Made by a program: the position numbers and the translations under genes. The notes beneath the pieces were generated by a model. That model was not told where the DNA came from. It did not search any database and saw only the letters and a list, made by a program, of their open reading frames with translations. A stretch of DNA of 64,000 nucleotides from positions 496,001 to 560,000 of the forward strand of contig NZ_FQVO01000001.1 of assembly GCF_900129385.1 (NCBI RefSeq). The letters are read 5' to 3'. This document shows positions 9,561-18,771 of the stretch, in pieces (position 1 is the first letter of the stretch; every line of letters starts with the position of its first letter). This stretch comes from Chryseobacterium takakiae. GTDB lineage: Bacteria; Bacteroidota; Bacteroidia; Flavobacteriales; Weeksellaceae.

Positions 9561-10969
9561 TTTTTTATGACATTTCCGTTTAAAATTATAGCTATGAAAT
9601 AAAATAGTAATACATAAGTAAATTTAGTTAATGGAACGAAAATATTACTTCTTGCAATATATATGCTAAATGAAAAAAATAGCATATATAAGGCAACTAA
9701 TAAAAGATTATTATGTTTATAACCGAGTACATATACTTCAAGCTTCTTAGTATAATAACCAAACAAAAAAAATATTAAAATAATGCCAACAATTCCAAAA
9801 TCCAAATAAACATCGGCCACCGCACTTGTTCCAACACCCCACTTTGCATTAGGTCCTAATGATAAATATGTTAAGAAAACTGAAGATGAAAAATAATTTG
9901 CATCAATTCCAACCTTCGAATTAATAAAATTGTTTAAGCCCGGTACAATTACTGAGAAGTTTTGAAACAAGAATAGGCCATAAAAATAATCATAAGAAGA
10001 TGGCACCTTATTAACTGCAGTACTGATTGTGAGAACTGAGCCTCCTAATTCTTTAGTTGCCGGTAAAAAAGAGTCCGGATAGTAGATGTTTTCAACCTTT
10101 GAATTGATAGCAGCATCCAATGTTACTCCCTCACGTCTGATCATTCCTAATATTGATATCAATACAGCTCCGATAATAAGAACAGAGGTTAGTTTAGTCG
10201 CTGATATCTTTACTCCATTCAAGTATAGATATCCAAAAAGTAAAGCCAAAGACATGTAAATTATCGGCCCTCTATCTCCACTAAGTATAATAATACAAAT
10301 GTATACTAAAAAAAATACAAAGTTATATCCATACTGTTTTAAATAATTTATAAAACTTGATTTTTTTCCATTATTAATGATGTTAATTAATATCAATGCC
10401 ATAAAAGATGTTTCATACAATAGCATTGTATAGCCTAGAAGATATGAAACATCTCTCCCGGATCCATATGTATTTGCATCAAGAAAAGATGTATTAATTT
10501 GTGAAAGGAAGAAAAGGAAACAAAAAAAGTTTATAATTTTTATTGGTTTAATATTTATTTTATTTTTATTTTGTTCTGTAACAAAATAAAAATTTTTTGC
10601 ATTAAATAAAATACTTCCGAATAAGTAGCTGTTCAAAGCTATAGAAGCACATATAAGAGTTTTAAGAATAATTCCGGATCTTATAAAAAGATAACGATTA
10701 TTAGACTGCAAAAAACCCAATCCCAAATCTATAAAAGGCTGAAACGAAACAATCAAAAATCCTATTAAAAATAAAACAGAAAATTTTACCTTATTATTTT
10801 TAAGATTAAGATTTTTATCTTTTTTCAAAGAAAAACTCACTAGTGAAATTATATTTAATATAATGATCAACCACAAGAAAGTTGTATCATAGTAAGTAGG
10901 ATACTTATTAAATACATATAAATATATCTGGAATATTAAAATTAAAAAGATAGCGGTTTTGCTTAACAT
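9548..10969 (-). CDS. wzy: Oligosaccharide repeat-unit polymerase, Wzy-like
   Basis: A 473-residue inner-membrane protein with about 11-12 hydrophobic segments and one large loop in the second half (about residues 285-370), the layout of Wzy/O-antigen polymerases. These join lipid-linked repeat units on the periplasmic side. The loop between two long hydrophobic blocks holds an arginine motif, GDRGPIIYMSLALLFG (near residue 230), similar to the conserved R-G stretch of EpsG/Wzy-type polymerases. I chose the ATG at 10969 over a TTG one codon earlier. The gene lies 11 bases after the flippase gene and overlaps the beta-helix gene by 13 bases. Wzy proteins diverge quickly, so assignment rests on topology and context. 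Confidence 0.75.
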   Translation of the reverse strand: MLSKTAIFLILIFQIYLYVFNKYPTYYDTTFLWLIIILNIISLVSFSLKKDKNLNLKNNKVKFSVLFLIGFLIVSFQPFIDLGLGFLQSNNRYLFIRSGIILKTLICASIALNSYLFGSILFNAKNFYFVTEQNKNKINIKPIKIINFFCFLFFLSQINTSFLDANTYGSGRDVSYLLGYTMLLYETSFMALILINIINNGKKSSFINYLKQYGYNFVFFLVYICIIILSGDRGPIIYMSLALLFGYLYLNGVKISATKLTSVLIIGAVLISILGMIRREGVTLDAAINSKVENIYYPDSFLPATKELGGSVLTISTAVNKVPSSYDYFYGLFLFQNFSVIVPGLNNFINSKVGIDANYFSSSVFLTYLSLGPNAKWGVGTSAVADVYLDFGIVGIILIFFLFGYYTKKLEVYVLGYKHNNLLLVALYMLFFSFSIYIARSNIFVPLTKFTYVLLFYFIAIILNGNVIKKWIN

Positions 10970-10980
10970 CAATAAATTAA

Positions 10981-12423
10981 TTAGTTAAATTTAAGTTTGG
11001 ATTTTAATTGTAAAATCGTCTTCTTATCAAGTAAAAATAGTAGACCCAGTATAAAATAAATAGTTACAATTAATACAGAACCTGCTATAAAATTACTCAT
11101 ATAACTCAAACTAAAAAGCATTATAATCTTTCTAGCTACAAATCCGGAAATTACAGCAATAAAAATAACCGGCAGAATATCTTTTACCTGTCTTTTTAAT
11201 TTATATGATGTTATCCTGTTTACATATATCATATTAATTATGCAACCTAGTAAATTTGCAATCACTATTGAAAATAAAAAAATTTTTAAATCAAAATTGA
11301 TAGCGGCAAATATTATAATAATACCTACTACTTTTTTCAATACTTCAGATTGTAAAATAGCATTACCATTTCCTGTAGATTTCAAAATATTTCTACTCAC
11401 TGTATCTATAATCAATCCTATAGAGCTTAAACATAATATATTAAGCATTTCAGCCGATTTGGCCCATTGCTTACCTAAAACAATAAAAACAATTTCATCT
11501 GAAAATTCAAATAATATGATAAACAGAGGAAAAGAAATTATCAGTATTAATTTCATCAATAAGGACGATTTATTTTCAAACTCTTTTTGGTCAGATATTT
11601 TACTCAATAGAGGAAATACAATACTATCACCTAAAGCCCTAAATATATTAATAGGAAAATCTACTAATTTTTTTGCCTGATAATAAAAACCCGTAATTAA
11701 TAATGAATAAATTTTTGCAATAAGAGATGAAACCCCTTCGTTAAAAACAACTATAAGTAATGATGACGCAAAAATTTTACTTCCAAAACCATATAATTCA
11801 TTAAATGATTTTTTATGGAATTCAATTTTAGGATTATATTTAACTACTTTGAAAATCAGTAGACAGAAAAACAAATTGTAACATAATTGCTGCGAGATCA
11901 ATGCCCAAACTCCAAATCCATAATAAGCTAAACTAATAGAAATTATTATAGAAATAAATAAAGCAGCAATACTAATCATGGTCTGCTTTTTAAATTGCAA
12001 CTCCCTAACTAAATGAACTTTCTGTGTAAGAGAAAAGCCACTTATTATTATGTTTAAAGCTACTATTCTTGTAAGACAGGTCAATTGTGGATTTTTATAA
12101 AAATCTGCAATAAATGGTGCCGCAAAGAAAAGAATTACATATAAAACACAACTGCACGCTAAATTAAAGGTAAATATCGTATTAAAATCCTCTTTAACTG
12201 CATTCTTTTTCTTAACTAATGCACCACCTAAGCCAGATTCTACAATCATTTGAGAAAATGATATGAAAATAGCAAGCACACCTATTAAACCAAAATCAGC
12301 AGGTGTTAATAACCTAGCTAAAACAATTGTTGATATAAAATATACTCCGCTATATCCAAACTTCTCAACAGAAACCCAAAATAAGCTTGTAAATGTTTTC
12401 GATGTTAAAATTTTCTTAAACAT
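10981..12423 (-). CDS. wzx: Lipid-linked oligosaccharide flippase, Wzx/WzxC family
   Basis: A 480-residue MOP-superfamily protein with about 12-14 membrane helices, which moves the undecaprenyl-linked repeat unit to the outer leaflet of the inner membrane. The N-terminal pattern FTSLFWVSVEKFGYSGVYF followed by ARLLTPADFGLIGV is characteristic of the WzxC/RfbX polysaccharide transporters. GLGGALVKKK follows near residue 67 and VKKVVG-type basic loops occur later. The start is set at the ATG at 12423; an upstream TTG at 12429 in frame is less likely. It follows the wbpO gene after 38 bases and is AT-rich like other serotype-specific genes. Confidence 0.88.
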   Translation of the reverse strand: MFKKILTSKTFTSLFWVSVEKFGYSGVYFISTIVLARLLTPADFGLIGVLAIFISFSQMIVESGLGGALVKKKNAVKEDFNTIFTFNLACSCVLYVILFFAAPFIADFYKNPQLTCLTRIVALNIIISGFSLTQKVHLVRELQFKKQTMISIAALFISIIISISLAYYGFGVWALISQQLCYNLFFCLLIFKVVKYNPKIEFHKKSFNELYGFGSKIFASSLLIVVFNEGVSSLIAKIYSLLITGFYYQAKKLVDFPINIFRALGDSIVFPLLSKISDQKEFENKSSLLMKLILIISFPLFIILFEFSDEIVFIVLGKQWAKSAEMLNILCLSSIGLIIDTVSRNILKSTGNGNAILQSEVLKKVVGIIIIFAAINFDLKIFLFSIVIANLLGCIINMIYVNRITSYKLKRQVKDILPVIFIAVISGFVARKIIMLFSLSYMSNFIAGSVLIVTIYFILGLLFLLDKKTILQLKSKLKFN

Positions 12424-12461
12424 TACCAAGTTTTACCTTCTTAAACATAAATAATATAGTA

Positions 12462-13754
12462 TTACAACCTGGAATCACAATCTGCCAGAATTCCTTTCAC
12501 ATCGTAGATTACTCCGTTTTCTTTGAGGTAATTCTTGAGGTTAAGATTCATAAATTCTTTATGGGCAACAGTAAGAATCACCGCATCAAATTTCTTTTCC
12601 GGAATTTCATTGACTACCGTCAGACCATATTCATGATCCACCTCTTCAGGATTTGCCCACGGATCGAAGGTCGTTACTTTCAATGCGTAGTCTTCAAGTC
12701 CGCAGATTACATCTACGGCTTTCGTATTACGTACGTCTGGACAGTTTTCTTTAAAGGTTATCCCAAGATTCAGAACCTCTGCACCATTGATGTTGATATT
12801 TTTCTTGATCATACATTTCACCAGCTCAGATGCTACATATTGTCCCATAGAATCATTAAGCCTTCGTCCTGCCAGGATGATTTCAGGATGATAGCCGTTT
12901 TCCTGTGCCTTCTGTGCAAGATAGTATGGATCTACTCCTATGCAGTGACCTCCAACCAATCCCGGCTTGAAAGGCAAAAAGTTCCATTTTGTTCCTGCCG
13001 CTTTCAGCACTTCATGCGTATCGATTTCGAGAAGGTTGAAAATTTTTGCCAGTTCATTCACGAACGCAATGTTGATATCTCTTTGGGAGTTTTCAATGAC
13101 TTTGGCCGCTTCAGCAATCTTGATCGTAGGCGCAAGGTGGGTACCCGCTACAATGACAGACTGGTATAAACCATTTACAATTTCCCCGATTTCCGGTGTA
13201 GAACCGGAGGTTACTTTTAGAATTTTTTCTACTGTATGTTCTTTGTCTCCAGGATTGATACGCTCCGGAGAATAGCCTGCAAAGAAATCTTCATTGAATT
13301 TCATTCCAGATACCCTTTCCAGCACGGGAATACATTCTTCTTCGGTGGCACCGGGATAAACAGTAGATTCGTAAATTACAATATCACCTTTAGACAAAAC
13401 CTTTCCTACGGTTTCAGAAGATTTGTAAAGCGGAGTAAGGTCCGGACGATTGTGCTTATCTACAGGTGTCGGTACAGTTACCACATAAATATTTGCATCT
13501 TTTATATCTTCAATATCAGCTGAAGCAAAGAATCCTTTTCCATTTTCATTATTAAAAGGACTCTGATCAACCAAAACCGACTGTAAAACATCAGCTTCTA
13601 CTTCAAGCGTACTGTCGTTTCCGGTTCTTAATTCTTCAATTCTTTTCTGATTGATATCAAATCCCACTACAGGATATTGTGTTGCAAATAAACGGGCCAG
13701 CGGTAATCCTACATACCCCAGACCGATAACGGCAATTTTATATTGTTTTTCCAC
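12462..13754 (-). CDS. wbpO: UDP-N-acetyl-D-galactosamine/glucosamine 6-dehydrogenase, WbpO/TviB type
   Basis: This 430-residue enzyme belongs to the UDP-glucose/GDP-mannose dehydrogenase family and oxidises C6 of a UDP-sugar twice with NAD+ to give the uronic acid. Motifs: GLGYVGLP at 11-18 (NAD binding), VPTPVD at 94-99, YESTVYPGATEE at 128-139, and the catalytic cysteine C271 in GGHCIGVDPYYL. The TviB/WbpO subfamily works on UDP-GalNAc or UDP-GlcNAc and is usually paired with the 4-epimerase found here 19 bases upstream. The product is then probably UDP-GalNAcA. It begins with GTG at 13754; the sequence from there gives the full N-terminal Rossmann strand, so this start is good. Confidence 0.88.
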   Translation of the reverse strand: MEKQYKIAVIGLGYVGLPLARLFATQYPVVGFDINQKRIEELRTGNDSTLEVEADVLQSVLVDQSPFNNENGKGFFASADIEDIKDANIYVVTVPTPVDKHNRPDLTPLYKSSETVGKVLSKGDIVIYESTVYPGATEEECIPVLERVSGMKFNEDFFAGYSPERINPGDKEHTVEKILKVTSGSTPEIGEIVNGLYQSVIVAGTHLAPTIKIAEAAKVIENSQRDINIAFVNELAKIFNLLEIDTHEVLKAAGTKWNFLPFKPGLVGGHCIGVDPYYLAQKAQENGYHPEIILAGRRLNDSMGQYVASELVKCMIKKNININGAEVLNLGITFKENCPDVRNTKAVDVICGLEDYALKVTTFDPWANPEEVDHEYGLTVVNEIPEKKFDAVILTVAHKEFMNLNLKNYLKENGVIYDVKGILADCDSRL

Positions 13755-13773
13755 AAAAATTCTTTTTAATAGT

Positions 13774-14742
13774 TTATTTTAAATTTTCCCAATACCATTT
13801 AATAGCCTCTTTCAGTCCATTTTCAATGGTATGGCTGGGATTGTAACCCAAAAGGTTTTTAGCTTTCTCAATAGATGCGAGTGAATGCGGAATATCTCCC
13901 ACCCGGTTCGGGCCGTGTACGATTTCGATATCAGCAATTTTTGCATCATATTCACTCAGGTATTTTTTAATATAATGCACAAGATCATTTAATGTAGTTC
14001 GGTCTCCTACCGCCGTATTATAAACGGTATTGACAGCTTCCGGATTTTCGGTAAGCATCGCCAGCTCATTCATCTGGATCACGTTATCAACGTAGGTAAA
14101 GTCTCTGGAATAATCTCCGGTACCGTTGATTTTCGGAGACTGGTGATTCATCAGCTGTTTTACAAATAATGGAATTACTGCTGCGTAGGTACCGTTGGGA
14201 TCCTGTCTGCGTCCGAATACGTTGAAATATCTAAGTCCGATACATTCTATCCCATAGGTTTTAGAAAAAACATCTGCATACAGCTCATTAACATATTTGG
14301 TAATTGCATATGGCGATAACGGCTTTCCGATCACTTCTTCTACTTTCGGAAGTGCAGCCGAGTCGCCGTATGTTGAGGATGATGCAGCATACACGAAACG
14401 TTTAACTTTGGCGTCTCTCGCTGCAACAAGCATGTTCAGGAAACCTGAAACATTCACTTCATTACTGGTAATGGGATCGTTGATTGATCTTGGAACAGAG
14501 CCTAATGCCGCCTGATGCAACACATAGTCTACTTTTTCCATTGCAGTTCTGCAGACCTCAAGATCGCAGATGCTTCCTTCAATCAGTTTATAATCCGGAT
14601 TTTTTAAGAAAGGCTCGATATTGTGGCGGTGTCCTGTTGAAAAATTATCCAGGCAGACTACCTGATGGCCTTTATTTAAAAAATACTCCGTAAGGTTGGA
14701 GCCTATGAACCCTGCTCCTCCCGTAATTAAAATTTTACCCAT
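13774..14742 (-). CDS. wbpP: UDP-N-acetylglucosamine 4-epimerase, WbpP/TviC type
   Basis: A 322-residue extended short-chain dehydrogenase. It has GGAGFIG at 8-14 (NAD binding), DNFSTGH at 32-38, the AALGSVPRSI block at 78-87 that marks WbpP/TviC epimerases preferring N-acetylated sugars, SSSTYGD at 121-127 and the catalytic pair Y145/K149 in YAITK. The reaction is UDP-GlcNAc to UDP-GalNAc in the cytoplasm. Together with the following dehydrogenase it should provide UDP-GalNAcA for the capsule. It starts 2 bases after the wzc stop codon, so the two are co-transcribed. Assignment is strong; the precise epimer preference is from family knowledge. Confidence 0.9.
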   Translation of the reverse strand: MGKILITGGAGFIGSNLTEYFLNKGHQVVCLDNFSTGHRHNIEPFLKNPDYKLIEGSICDLEVCRTAMEKVDYVLHQAALGSVPRSINDPITSNEVNVSGFLNMLVAARDAKVKRFVYAASSSTYGDSAALPKVEEVIGKPLSPYAITKYVNELYADVFSKTYGIECIGLRYFNVFGRRQDPNGTYAAVIPLFVKQLMNHQSPKINGTGDYSRDFTYVDNVIQMNELAMLTENPEAVNTVYNTAVGDRTTLNDLVHYIKKYLSEYDAKIADIEIVHGPNRVGDIPHSLASIEKAKNLLGYNPSHTIENGLKEAIKWYWENLK

Positions 14743-14744
14743 TT

Positions 14745-17102
14745 TTATGATTTAAAAATTTTACTCCACCAACTTTTTTCAGTTTCTTTATTATTATAGC
14801 CATAACCATAGCCATAATTATAACCATAGCCATAATTATAACCATAGCCATATCCCCTTGCTTTTTTGGAAACATCATTTATTACAAAAGATACATTCCT
14901 TAATTTTGAATCTTTTACCAGATCTTCTGCGAAATTAATAAGCACATTTCTTGAAACGCCTGATCTCACCACATATAATGTAGCATCTGCCACATCGGCT
15001 ATACTTAGAGTATCTGAAACGAGCATTAGTGGTGCAGAATCTATAATAATATAAGCATATTTTCCCGCCATCTCGGCAATAAGTTTTTGATATCTTCCAT
15101 TGGAAAGGAGTTCCTGAGGATTCGGAGGAATCGTTCCGGCATAGATTACGTCACAGTAAGGATTGGTATAGGATGTATGGATAAGATCTTCCACATGTAC
15201 CGATTCATCGTATAAATATTCTGTAAGACCTTTTCTTTTTACAGGCTCGCTGTCATATCTCTGAATCTGTGGATTTCGAATATCGGAACCAATAAGAAGG
15301 GATCTTCCGTTTTTATTGGCAATGGTCAGGGCAAGGTTTACAGATACGAGAGTTTTCCCTTCCCCTTTTACGGAAGAAGTAACCATGATCACTTTAGCTG
15401 ACTCTTTTTTAGGTAAAACAAACTTAAGGTTTGAAACCAATACCCTGAAAGATTCTGCCAGTTCTGAGAAATCATTTTTCTGTACCAAATGATTGTCATC
15501 GTCATTTAATGATGGGATGTCAACAAGTACACCAAGACCAGAACGCTCCCTGATGTCTTCTCTGCTGTAAATTTTATCATCCAAGATAAACAATACATAA
15601 AATACTGCGAAAGGAATAAGCAGACCTACCAATAATGCAGCAAGAAGAATAATATCTTTCTTAGGAGAAACAGGTTTATCTTCCGTAAAAGCAGGATTCA
15701 CAATCTTAGCTTTAGGAACATCCACGGATAAATTAATCGCATTTTCTTCCCTTTTCTGAAGAAGGAATAAGAAAAGCTGTTCTTTAAGATTCTGCTGACG
15801 TTCAATTCCCCTGTAGACTTTCGATTGTCCGGGAACTTTTTCTATGAGGCTGTTGCTTGTTGTAATCTGGTTCTGGATTTGTGAAATAGTAGCTTTTACC
15901 GCATCTTTCTGCTCTCTGATATTATCTCTGATGATATCTTTTAAAGAAGCGATTTCCCTGTTCATTTCAATAACAGCGGGGTTTTCACTGGTAGCCTGCT
16001 TCAATGTTTTATTTCTGCTGATAAGCATCTGGTTGTATTGCGAAATGGATTGTTCCAGTGATGGATTAAGCCCGAGGTTGGAAGGCATCAGCTGATTATT
16101 GCCTTTAGAAGCTTCAGCAGTAAGAGAGTTCAGAAGATCAAGCTGAGCCTGTTGCTGAAGAAGAAGCTTTGTATTTTCGCTGGTATTTTGAAGCGCAAGC
16201 TCTGCCTGTGCCTGAAGGTCAACAATACGGTTACGGTTCTGGAAGTCTTCTTTTTGGTTTTCTACCCCTGAAAGATCGCGGGTAATCACTTCCAGTCTTT
16301 TATCTATAAATTTTTGTGTATTTTCTGCCTGAAGATTTTTATCTCTCTGCCCATCCAGGTTATACTGGCGGGTAACTTCATCAAGAATCTTTTCTGACTT
16401 TTGCGCAACAGTTCCAATGAGAGTGATGTCCATAAGAAGCGCTTTTTCATCCGGTAAATTTACCTGGATTGTTTTTTCAAGTTTTTTTACTTTCTCAATA
16501 GGGTTCCAGAAAATAATTTTATAATCCGGTTTAACATTAAGCTGACGATTCCTATTTAAAATAACTGTACCAAAATCAAGTTTTAAAGGGACATCAAACT
16601 TTCCTGTAAACTTACCGTGCGTTTCGCTTATCAGGGTAAATTCGTCTCCATTAATTTTTCTTATAAAATATTCCGATGATTTAAACTCCTTATCATAATC
16701 AAGAATTTTCCCGGAAACCGGCAGCTCTGTAAACAGCTGGGAATCTTTAATCTCACCGGTATTGAAATACTCCACATTTAGATTGAGGTTTTTAACAACC
16801 TGCATTAATATTGGTCTCGAAGTAACAACAGCTGCTTCACTTTTCAGTTCATCTGAATTTCCCAATCCTATCCCTAAGTTATCTAGATCGGATAATGCCG
16901 AAGTGAGGTCATTTTGTTTTTTATCAAATTTAAGGGTAGTTTTTGTCTGATATTTTGGCACACTGTATCTAAGATAAATGTAAGCACCTATTACACAAAC
17001 TAAAACAGATGCCACAAACCATGGCCATTTGTAAAGGTATTTTGAAATGGTTTTTCTAAGATCAATTTTCTCTTCTTTCTCTTGTAATTCTAACTGCTGC
17101 AT
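14745..17102 (-). CDS. wzc: Polysaccharide co-polymerase and tyrosine autokinase, Wzc
   Basis: This 785-residue inner-membrane protein controls capsule chain length and export with Wza. Residues 24-44 and about 490-512 are membrane helices enclosing a periplasmic Wzz-like region with long coiled coils (about 250-470). The C-terminal BY-kinase domain has the Walker A motif SSVKGEGKT at 576-584 and the second Walker A' motif IIIDSAP at 685-691. The tail is unusual: residues 749-771 alternate Gly and Tyr with a few Asn, ten tyrosines in all, where most Wzc proteins have a looser tyrosine cluster as autophosphorylation sites. The DNA there is a tandem 18-base repeat. No partner low-molecular-weight tyrosine phosphatase (Wzb) gene is seen in the window. 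It lies 9 bases after wza. Confidence 0.92.
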   Translation of the reverse strand: MQQLELQEKEEKIDLRKTISKYLYKWPWFVASVLVCVIGAYIYLRYSVPKYQTKTTLKFDKKQNDLTSALSDLDNLGIGLGNSDELKSEAAVVTSRPILMQVVKNLNLNVEYFNTGEIKDSQLFTELPVSGKILDYDKEFKSSEYFIRKINGDEFTLISETHGKFTGKFDVPLKLDFGTVILNRNRQLNVKPDYKIIFWNPIEKVKKLEKTIQVNLPDEKALLMDITLIGTVAQKSEKILDEVTRQYNLDGQRDKNLQAENTQKFIDKRLEVITRDLSGVENQKEDFQNRNRIVDLQAQAELALQNTSENTKLLLQQQAQLDLLNSLTAEASKGNNQLMPSNLGLNPSLEQSISQYNQMLISRNKTLKQATSENPAVIEMNREIASLKDIIRDNIREQKDAVKATISQIQNQITTSNSLIEKVPGQSKVYRGIERQQNLKEQLFLFLLQKREENAINLSVDVPKAKIVNPAFTEDKPVSPKKDIILLAALLVGLLIPFAVFYVLFILDDKIYSREDIRERSGLGVLVDIPSLNDDDNHLVQKNDFSELAESFRVLVSNLKFVLPKKESAKVIMVTSSVKGEGKTLVSVNLALTIANKNGRSLLIGSDIRNPQIQRYDSEPVKRKGLTEYLYDESVHVEDLIHTSYTNPYCDVIYAGTIPPNPQELLSNGRYQKLIAEMAGKYAYIIIDSAPLMLVSDTLSIADVADATLYVVRSGVSRNVLINFAEDLVKDSKLRNVSFVINDVSKKARGYGYGYNYGYGYNYGYGYGYNNKETEKSWWSKIFKS
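14799..14852 (-). repeat. 18-base tandem repeat encoding the Tyr-Gly tail of Wzc
   Basis: On the coding strand two identical copies of TATGGCTATGGTTATAAT (14835-14852 and 14817-14834) are followed by a third that differs in its last codon (14799-14816). The unit encodes YGYGYN and stays in frame, so slippage would change the number of phosphorylatable tyrosines without breaking the gene. Confidence 0.9.
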
Positions 17103-17111
17103 ATTTTACAT

Positions 17112-17906
17112 TTATCTTTTTAAAGCAACAATTAAAGTAGCTGCTGTTAATACTGCACCAATAATCTGGAAGGTAAGAGCCCTGTTTGGGTTAGAGTTGG
17201 CCTGAATCTGTTTATTTTTATCAGGCTGCACATACAATATGTCATTCTGTTTCATATAATAATAAGGTGAGCTTACAATATCTGATCTTGTAAGATCCAG
17301 ATTAACAATTTCGTCGTTGCCATCATCTTTTGTACGGATCAGCTTTACTTGGGTACGATCACCGAAATCCGTCATATCCCCTGCCAGACCAAGCGCCTGA
17401 AAAACGTTGATTTTCTGAGAAACACTTTCCTTTTGCCCGGGTTCTTTAACTTCTCCAAGAATACTGACGTTGAAGTTTTTGAGTGTAATGGTAACCAAAG
17501 GATCCGTAAGGTATCTTTTTAAGCGGGACTCCAGATCCTGCTTCAGCTGTATTTGCGTCATACCTTTCGCAAACACGTTGCCCAACACTGGAAAATTGAT
17601 GTATCCTTCTTCGTTTACAAGATATTCACTAGGCTGCACGTATTGGTTAATTCCCGTAGTGTTTTCGCTTCCTACCTTATTGGCAGTGTTAAGATTGAAG
17701 GGTTTCACTGCAATTTCATCAAGTGCGGAGACAAGGATGAGAAGTACATCTCCTTCTTGAATTCGCAACCCGTTATATTTTGCTTTGGCTACTTCTTCTT
17801 CCATGTTGTTTTTCGACATGTAGACCATATTCTGCTTGGGTTTGCAGGAAAGTAATGTAATTGCTATTAGTAATAGATACGCAATGATATTTTTGTTCAT
17901 ATTCAT
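17112..17906 (-). CDS. wza: Polysaccharide export lipoprotein, Wza-like
   Basis: A 264-residue outer-membrane polysaccharide export protein. It starts with a lipoprotein signal ending LLSC (Cys near residue 21). A Poly_export domain follows (GLRIQEGDVLLILV to about residue 130) and then an SLBB domain with VSILGEVKEPGQ near 148-160 and INVFQALGLAGDM. The last 25 residues are hydrophobic (TFQIIGAVLTAATLIVAL), which could be the helix that crosses the outer membrane. It is shorter than E. coli Wza (about 380 residues), as is usual in Bacteroidota. It is the first gene of the capsule operon; upstream is an 865-base non-coding region. An ATG two codons downstream is an equally possible start. Confidence 0.9.
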   Translation of the reverse strand: MNMNKNIIAYLLLIAITLLSCKPKQNMVYMSKNNMEEEVAKAKYNGLRIQEGDVLLILVSALDEIAVKPFNLNTANKVGSENTTGINQYVQPSEYLVNEEGYINFPVLGNVFAKGMTQIQLKQDLESRLKRYLTDPLVTITLKNFNVSILGEVKEPGQKESVSQKINVFQALGLAGDMTDFGDRTQVKLIRTKDDGNDEIVNLDLTRSDIVSSPYYYMKQNDILYVQPDKNKQIQANSNPNRALTFQIIGAVLTAATLIVALKR

Positions 17907-18771
17907 TTACTCTGTTAAGACAACCCTTGAATGTTATAGAGTGGTCTCGTTTTTAAGTTTATAAATCCTCATTCACACATTCGTGTGATTTTTTTAATCC
18001 TTTCTGATAGCAATTTTTCTGCCGAAATGTTCTCATAAGAAGAATATTATTCATTATAAAATGGAATTATCAGATTATCAGTATAATTAAATTATATTAT
18101 TTTTTATTCAATTATAATATACTGTCATCAAAATTTATTGAATAATTTTTTTATATAAATATATGTTTTCTTTTTTAATTCAATATAGCATTAAAATTAA
18201 ATGATCATCAATATTTTTCCATTATAACTGGATGATGAAAAACAAAAAAAAACAACAGCTACAGTAAGAAATATTGATAACAACCAAGAAAATGCGTATC
18301 AATTATTATAATATGTATTTTATGCAAATAAATGAAAACAGCATTATAAAAAAAACCAAAGAGCAATATAGGCAATCAAATTCCAGTGCAAGCTATAACT
18401 CTCTGAAGTTAAAAACATTCCTTTTTTTTGAAAGAGCTATTGTAACGTCATAAGCCATTTTCATTTTAAATACAATACAATTTCAGCACGCCAAAGATAA
18501 TAAATTATGTGTATAATAATTGCAATAATTCTATACTGCAGGAATATTAAGATGATATTTTACACTTTAGGTCAATAACAAAATAGTATACAGCATAATA
18601 CTCTTAAAAGTTATACCATTAATAACAGCTCTTCTTTTCAGGATCAATTTTTGATATAAAAAGTACTATATAATTTTATACTAATTATAGAATTATCTCT
18701 AATACAATAATATTAATATAATCTTTGTAAAAAATTATATTAGCCCATTATTAAGTCTACTAAAACATAAT
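17907..18771. other. Long AT-rich intergenic region between divergent units
   Basis: Divergent spacer between wza and the AraC-type regulator. It has no open frame or RNA gene that I can support. It carries a small hairpin (TCACAC-ATTC-GTGTGA, 17973-17988, then seven Ts on the plus strand) and a candidate minus-strand promoter at 18492-18526. If that promoter drives wza, the capsule mRNA has a leader near 580 bases, long enough for attenuation control. Confidence 0.5.
18492..18526 (-). promoter_or_regulatory. Candidate capsule-operon promoter
   Basis: Minus strand reads TATCTTTG (18499-18492), a perfect TAnnTTTG -7 box, with ATTG 23 bases upstream as a poor -33. The spacing is longer than the usual 19-21, so this is tentative. 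Confidence 0.25.

Noticed and set aside
17973..17995. Hairpin with T7 run read as a plus-strand terminator
   Set aside because: No plus-strand gene ends upstream of it; the neighbouring gene wza is on the other strand. The 6-base stem is also weak.
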